In this document: positions 60,916 to 64,000 of the stretch, in pieces
Position numbering within the stretch: position 1 is the first letter of the stretch
Layout of the letters: every line of letters starts with the position of its first letter
NCBI RefSeq assembly: GCF_900102165.1
Contig: NZ_FNBD01000001.1
Location: forward strand, 463,697-527,696
Reading direction: 5' to 3'
Length of the DNA stretch: 64,000 bases
DNA from: Cellulophaga baltica
GTDB taxonomy: Bacteria > Bacteroidota > Bacteroidia > Flavobacteriales > Flavobacteriaceae
The notes under the pieces: model-generated
Databases searched by the model: none
Told to the model about the DNA's origin: nothing
Seen by the model: the letters and a program-made list of their open reading frames with translations, nothing else
Position numbers and translations under genes: made by a program

Positions 60916-60946
60916 CAAAAATACACTTCCCGGGATAAACCATCAA
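60916..60946 (-). promoter_or_regulatory. Consensus promoter of the lipoprotein gene
   Basis: Minus strand: TTG (60946-60944), 20-base spacer, TATTTTTG (60923-60916), then 45 bases to ATG 60870. Confidence 0.7.
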
Positions 60947-61067
60947 TGACCATTATCACCTTTTAAGAACAGTCCCTCATTTATTGAAGAAATATATTAT
61001 TTGATACAGTTAAGCTTATTAAAATTTCAAGAGTACATTTCGCCACAATTACTAATGCTCAGTACCT

Positions 61068-62000
61068 ATGGCAGAAAATAACGAGAGAAAATTTAAACTT
61101 AAAGATTTACCGTCTTTAATCGTAGATACTTATAAGGCTTGGGACAAAGCAAACCCATGGCGCCTAAGTGCTGTTGTGGCCTATTACGCTGTATTGTCGC
61201 TCCCCGCTTTGCTTATTATTATCATAAATATAGTAGGCTCTATTTGGGGCACGGATATTGTTCAAGGCCGACTAACCTCTGAAATTTCTACGGCTTTGGG
61301 CAGTAATGCTGCAGAATCTATAGAAACCATCATCGCTGGAACTCAAAACAAGGAGGAAAACTTAATTTCTACGATTGTCGGCATAGGAACTCTTCTTTTT
61401 GGAGCCACTGGAGTATTTTATCAATTAAAATTATCCTTAAATGAGATTTGGCAGATTAAACCAAATCCGGATGCCAATTTTTGGAAATTGGTTACCGATA
61501 GGGCCAGAAGTTTTGCGTTCATTTTAGTTATAGGCTTTTTATTACTGGTAAGTTTTATAGTTACCGCAGGGATTTCTGCCTTAAATGAATACATACGTAG
61601 AGTTTTACCGGATATCCTAATCTACATTGCGTACTTCTTAGATTTTACGGTATCCGTAAGTATAATTACTGTCTTATTTGCTCTTATGTTTCGGTATATG
61701 CCAGACGCTAAGATCAGATGGAAAACTGTTTGGATAGGCGCACTCATTACGGCCGTCTTATTCGTCATCGGTAAATCGCTTTTAGGATTTTACTTTGGCG
61801 AGGCCAATCCTGGATCTACCTATGGCGCAGCAGGCACAATAGTCTTAATTCTTTTATGGGTTTCTTACTCCTGTCTCATCTTATTTTTCGGGGCAGAGTT
61901 TACTTATATCTATGCTAAAAGATACGGTCACAAGATTACCCCAAGCTACTTCGCATTAGACAACAACGACACAAATTCTGAACAACAATCTAAACCTTAA
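61068..62000 (+). CDS. YihY/BrkB family inner-membrane protein
   Basis: 310 aa with six membrane segments. Family motifs: SAVVAYYAVLSLPALLIIII, FGATGVFYQLKLSLNEIW and YGAAGTIVLILLWVSY. The family was once called RNase BN; it is a membrane protein of unknown transport function. A hydrophilic N-terminus (MAENNERKFKLKDL) faces the cytoplasm. The AI-2E family gene begins 4 bases after its stop, so the two share a transcript. Confidence 0.92.
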   Translation: MAENNERKFKLKDLPSLIVDTYKAWDKANPWRLSAVVAYYAVLSLPALLIIIINIVGSIWGTDIVQGRLTSEISTALGSNAAESIETIIAGTQNKEENLISTIVGIGTLLFGATGVFYQLKLSLNEIWQIKPNPDANFWKLVTDRARSFAFILVIGFLLLVSFIVTAGISALNEYIRRVLPDILIYIAYFLDFTVSVSIITVLFALMFRYMPDAKIRWKTVWIGALITAVLFVIGKSLLGFYFGEANPGSTYGAAGTIVLILLWVSYSCLILFFGAEFTYIYAKRYGHKITPSYFALDNNDTNSEQQSKP

Positions 62001-62004
62001 TACC

Positions 62005-63033
62005 ATGAATGCTATAAACCCCAAAGTAATTAGGCAGTTATTTATTATCCTGCTCATCTTATTAATGTCATCCTTAATCTTTAAAGAAATGCTGCCCTAT
62101 TTATCTGGCGTTCTGGGAGCCATTACTTTTTATGTATTGCTGCGCAAGCCTATGAGTAAATTAGTGAAACGCGGTTGGAATCCAGATTTAGCCGTGAGTT
62201 TATTATTGATTGCCTCAGTGATAGGTATTCTCATTCCCGTCGGAGGAATCGCGATGATGTTAGCTAGCAAAATAGAAAATACAGTTGCCCATTCTGAAGA
62301 AGCTATTAAAGCGAGTAAAGAACAATTAGGAACCTGGGAAGATAAAATAGGATATGATATAACCTCTAAAATTGATGCTTCTGCTTTTTCTAATTGGTTG
62401 TCAGAAAACCTACAGTCATTTGCCGGTGGCACTTTTAATATTCTAATTGCCTTAGGCTTAATGTATTTTATGTTATACTACATGCTTACCAACCGTAGGC
62501 AATTAAGAGAATCTCTTTATGAGTATATCCCAATAGGAAATGATAATTTGAAGGTCATTGGTAAAGATGTACAAACTATGGTGCGATCAAACGCATTAGG
62601 CATCCCATTGGTTGCCTTGGCGCAAGGAATTGTAGCCTTAATTGGTTTCCTAATTTTTAATATAGAACAACCTTTCTTTTGGTCTATTGTTGTATTTATT
62701 GGGTCTATGATTCCGTTTGTAGGAACTTTTATAGGAACTTTACCCGTGTTTATTCTTACCCTATCTTCAGGAAATGATTTCCAGGCTTGGGGAATCTTAA
62801 TTTATGGTATTGTAATTATAGGGTCTACAGATAACTTACTGCGTTTATTTATTTTAAAAAAAATAGATAACGTACACCCATTAATCACTCTTCTCGGAGT
62901 CATAGTAGGAGTTCCTCTCTTTGGATTTATAGGTTTAATTTTTGGCCCGCTACTAATTAGCCTCTTCCTAATTGTACTTCGTATTTATAAAGAAGAGTAC
63001 GGACAAGAAGTACACAATAAAGAGCAATTATAG
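62005..63033 (+). CDS. AI-2E (TqsA/PerM) family transporter
   Basis: 342 aa, about seven to eight transmembrane helices. N-terminal helices (LFIILLILLMSSLIFKEMLP), a middle soluble loop (about 85-135), and the family hallmark IPFVGTFIGTLPVFILTL followed by GSTDNLLRLFIL and a LITLLGVIVGVPLFGFIGLI helix pair. Substrates vary: autoinducer-2 export or Na+/H+ exchange in relatives; here unknown. Coupled to the YihY gene. Confidence 0.92.
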   Translation: MNAINPKVIRQLFIILLILLMSSLIFKEMLPYLSGVLGAITFYVLLRKPMSKLVKRGWNPDLAVSLLLIASVIGILIPVGGIAMMLASKIENTVAHSEEAIKASKEQLGTWEDKIGYDITSKIDASAFSNWLSENLQSFAGGTFNILIALGLMYFMLYYMLTNRRQLRESLYEYIPIGNDNLKVIGKDVQTMVRSNALGIPLVALAQGIVALIGFLIFNIEQPFFWSIVVFIGSMIPFVGTFIGTLPVFILTLSSGNDFQAWGILIYGIVIIGSTDNLLRLFILKKIDNVHPLITLLGVIVGVPLFGFIGLIFGPLLISLFLIVLRIYKEEYGQEVHNKEQL

Positions 63034-63111
63034 TCGCTTTTTTTAACATCTTGATTTTCAAAAGAATCAATGTATTACGGATTAGCGTCAAGAGAAAAAT
63101 GGCTGTTTTTG

Positions 63112-63119
63112 TAATTTTG
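63112..63119 (+). promoter_or_regulatory. -7 element of nitroreductase gene
   Basis: TAATTTTG, exact TAnnTTTG, 32 bases before the ATG. Confidence 0.45.
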
Positions 63120-63151
63120 ATAGTGAAAAAGAAAGTTAAAAAAAGAAAGTT

Positions 63152-63775
63152 ATGACATCACCGGAACAAATACAGTTAGAAAATATTGCAGACAGTGATT
63201 ATGAAATATTTGCACTTTTAAAGCAACGCTATAGCCCTAGAACATTTAAAGATGTAAGAGTTAAAAAACAACATTTAAATCAGCTATTTGAAGCTGTGCG
63301 ATGGTCTCCTAGTAGTAACAACATACAACCTTGGAGATTTATCTATGCAGAACGTAATTCTGATGCATATCAAGATATACTATCTTGTTTAAGCGATTTT
63401 AACAAAGAATGGGCTACCAATGCACCACTACTGATGCTTACAGCGTATTACAAAAAGACTCAAGATGATAAAGATAATTTCCACGCCTTGCATGATTTAG
63501 GTCTTGCTGTTGGTAGCATGACCACACAGGCACAATACATGGGAATAGCCATGCACCAAATGGCCGGTGTAGATCATGAGAAAGCGGAAAAATTATTTGA
63601 AGTGCCAGAAGACTATCATATTACTTCTGCAATAGCCCTTGGATACTATGGCGGGGAATTAGATAAATTATCTCCTGAACTGCAAGAGGCAGAATTAAAA
63701 GAACGACAACGAATCGATCAAAGTCAGTTTGCGTTTATGGATCGTTGGAAAAACATAAGACATGATGAAAATTAA
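63152..63775 (+). CDS. Nitroreductase family FMN enzyme
   Basis: 207 aa. FMN-binding pattern RYSPRTFKDVRVKKQHLNQL and the opening AVRWSPSSNNIQPWRFIYAE, then DLGLAVGSMTTQAQYMGIAM and IALGYYGGELDKL. This fits NfsB-like or dehalogenase-like NAD(P)H flavin oxidoreductases. Substrate unknown; flavin-dependent reduction of nitro or quinone groups is the family norm. Stand-alone, ending at a strong terminator. Confidence 0.92.
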   Translation: MTSPEQIQLENIADSDYEIFALLKQRYSPRTFKDVRVKKQHLNQLFEAVRWSPSSNNIQPWRFIYAERNSDAYQDILSCLSDFNKEWATNAPLLMLTAYYKKTQDDKDNFHALHDLGLAVGSMTTQAQYMGIAMHQMAGVDHEKAEKLFEVPEDYHITSAIALGYYGGELDKLSPELQEAELKERQRIDQSQFAFMDRWKNIRHDEN

Positions 63776-63780
63776 TCTAT

Positions 63781-63813
63781 AAAAAAGGGTCGCAATTTGC
63801 GACCCTTTTTTAA
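63781..63813. terminator. Bidirectional terminator
   Basis: Eight-pair stem GGGTCGCA / TGCGACCC around ATT with A6 and T6 flanks, between convergent genes. Confidence 0.9.
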
Positions 63814-63834
63814 TAGTATAAGCTTACATCTATT

Positions 63835-64000
63835 TTAGGAATCGAATAAAATTCCAGAAACTACAATTCCTACGATTAGCACAAGCAAAAATGCGATGAT
63901 GATTCCTGTGCCTAATTTTGTCTTTTTATTTTTCTGAAGTACGTAGTGTTCCGTATCCTCGTCAGATTCTTTTATAAATTTTGTCTTTGCGTCATTTTCC
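63835..64000 (-). CDS. Small membrane protein, C-terminal part (5' end beyond window)
   Basis: The frame is open to the window edge. Visible C-terminal 54 residues: a charged stretch (ENDAKTKFIKESDEDTEHYV), a Lys-rich turn (LQKNKKTKL), then one hydrophobic helix (GIIIAFLLVLIVGIVVSGIL) and FDS at the end. Looks like a single-pass anchored protein. No family recognised. Confidence 0.6.
   Translation of the reverse strand, partial: ENDAKTKFIKESDEDTEHYVLQKNKKTKLGTGIIIAFLLVLIVGIVVSGILFDS

Noticed and set aside
1-64000. tRNA, rRNA, CRISPR, insertion sequence or prophage
   Set aside because: No cloverleaf-like, repeat-spacer, transposase or phage structural sequence was seen on reading both strands; a dedicated search would be needed to exclude small cases.

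Overview
The window looks like chromosome of a marine member of the Flavobacteriaceae (Bacteroidota). The DNA is AT-rich. Several promoters fit the Bacteroidota -7 consensus TAnnTTTG, sometimes with a -33 TTG, and start codons lack Shine-Dalgarno sequences. Family content also fits: a type IX secretion (T9SS) sorting domain, TlpA-type thiol proteins, a PlsC-GNAT aminolipid synthase fusion, DUF1800/DUF1501 partners, SusD-free housekeeping layout and the ligase-associated DNA repair cassette. The genus cannot be fixed by eye. I saw no tRNA, rRNA, CRISPR array, insertion sequence or prophage.

Layout. 1-7.8 kb: MgtE (cut by the window edge), a GNAT/nitrilase fusion, then a Crp/Fnr regulator followed by an FNR-like palindrome and a small operon (MBL hydrolase, SnoaL lipoprotein, SnoaL protein) in which two genes are interrupted by single-base changes in poly-A runs. 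7.8-13.2 kb: aminolipid acyltransferase, aspartate kinase with an acetyltransferase, fructose-bisphosphatase, TerB-like protein. 13.3-19.2 kb: the four-gene cassette exonuclease / ATP-dependent ligase / Lhr-like helicase / PdeM. 19.3-31 kb: TspO-like protein, a flavin disulfide oxidoreductase, Mfd, TlpA-like protein, ACT-like protein, YraN, and the DUF1800-DUF1501 secreted pair. 31-38.8 kb: MetRS, ferritin followed by a Lys/Cys-rich miniprotein, Tex, HDAC-like deacetylase, M28 peptidase.

38.9-51.9 kb is more accessory: a His/Tyr-rich exported protein, a row of small poorly known genes (including bacterial PH and Suppressor-of-fused domains), a hotdog protein, a membrane-anchored MBL hydrolase, a DUF2892 membrane protein behind a CRP-like palindrome, pentapeptide repeats, a CBS protein and a polytopic M28 peptidase. 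52-60 kb: SnoaL proteins, threonine dehydrogenase and, on the minus strand, a polyamine operon: a 56-aa small ORF, arginine decarboxylase, agmatinase, a deoxyhypusine-synthase-like protein, an acidic protein and a retropepsin-RimK fusion. Arginine to agmatine to putrescine to (inferred) homospermidine would be encoded in one run of overlapping genes. 60-64 kb: lipoprotein, BrkB-like and AI-2E-type membrane proteins, nitroreductase and a partial membrane protein.

The most interesting observations are regulatory and small-gene ones. Two Crp/Fnr-type palindromes, at 3.8 and 44.1 kb, sit at exactly the same distance from their -7 elements. Unlisted small proteins lie upstream of speA and downstream of ferritin. 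The deoxyhypusine-synthase homologue lacks the lysine needed for protein hypusination. All functional assignments are from reading the sequence; no database search was run.
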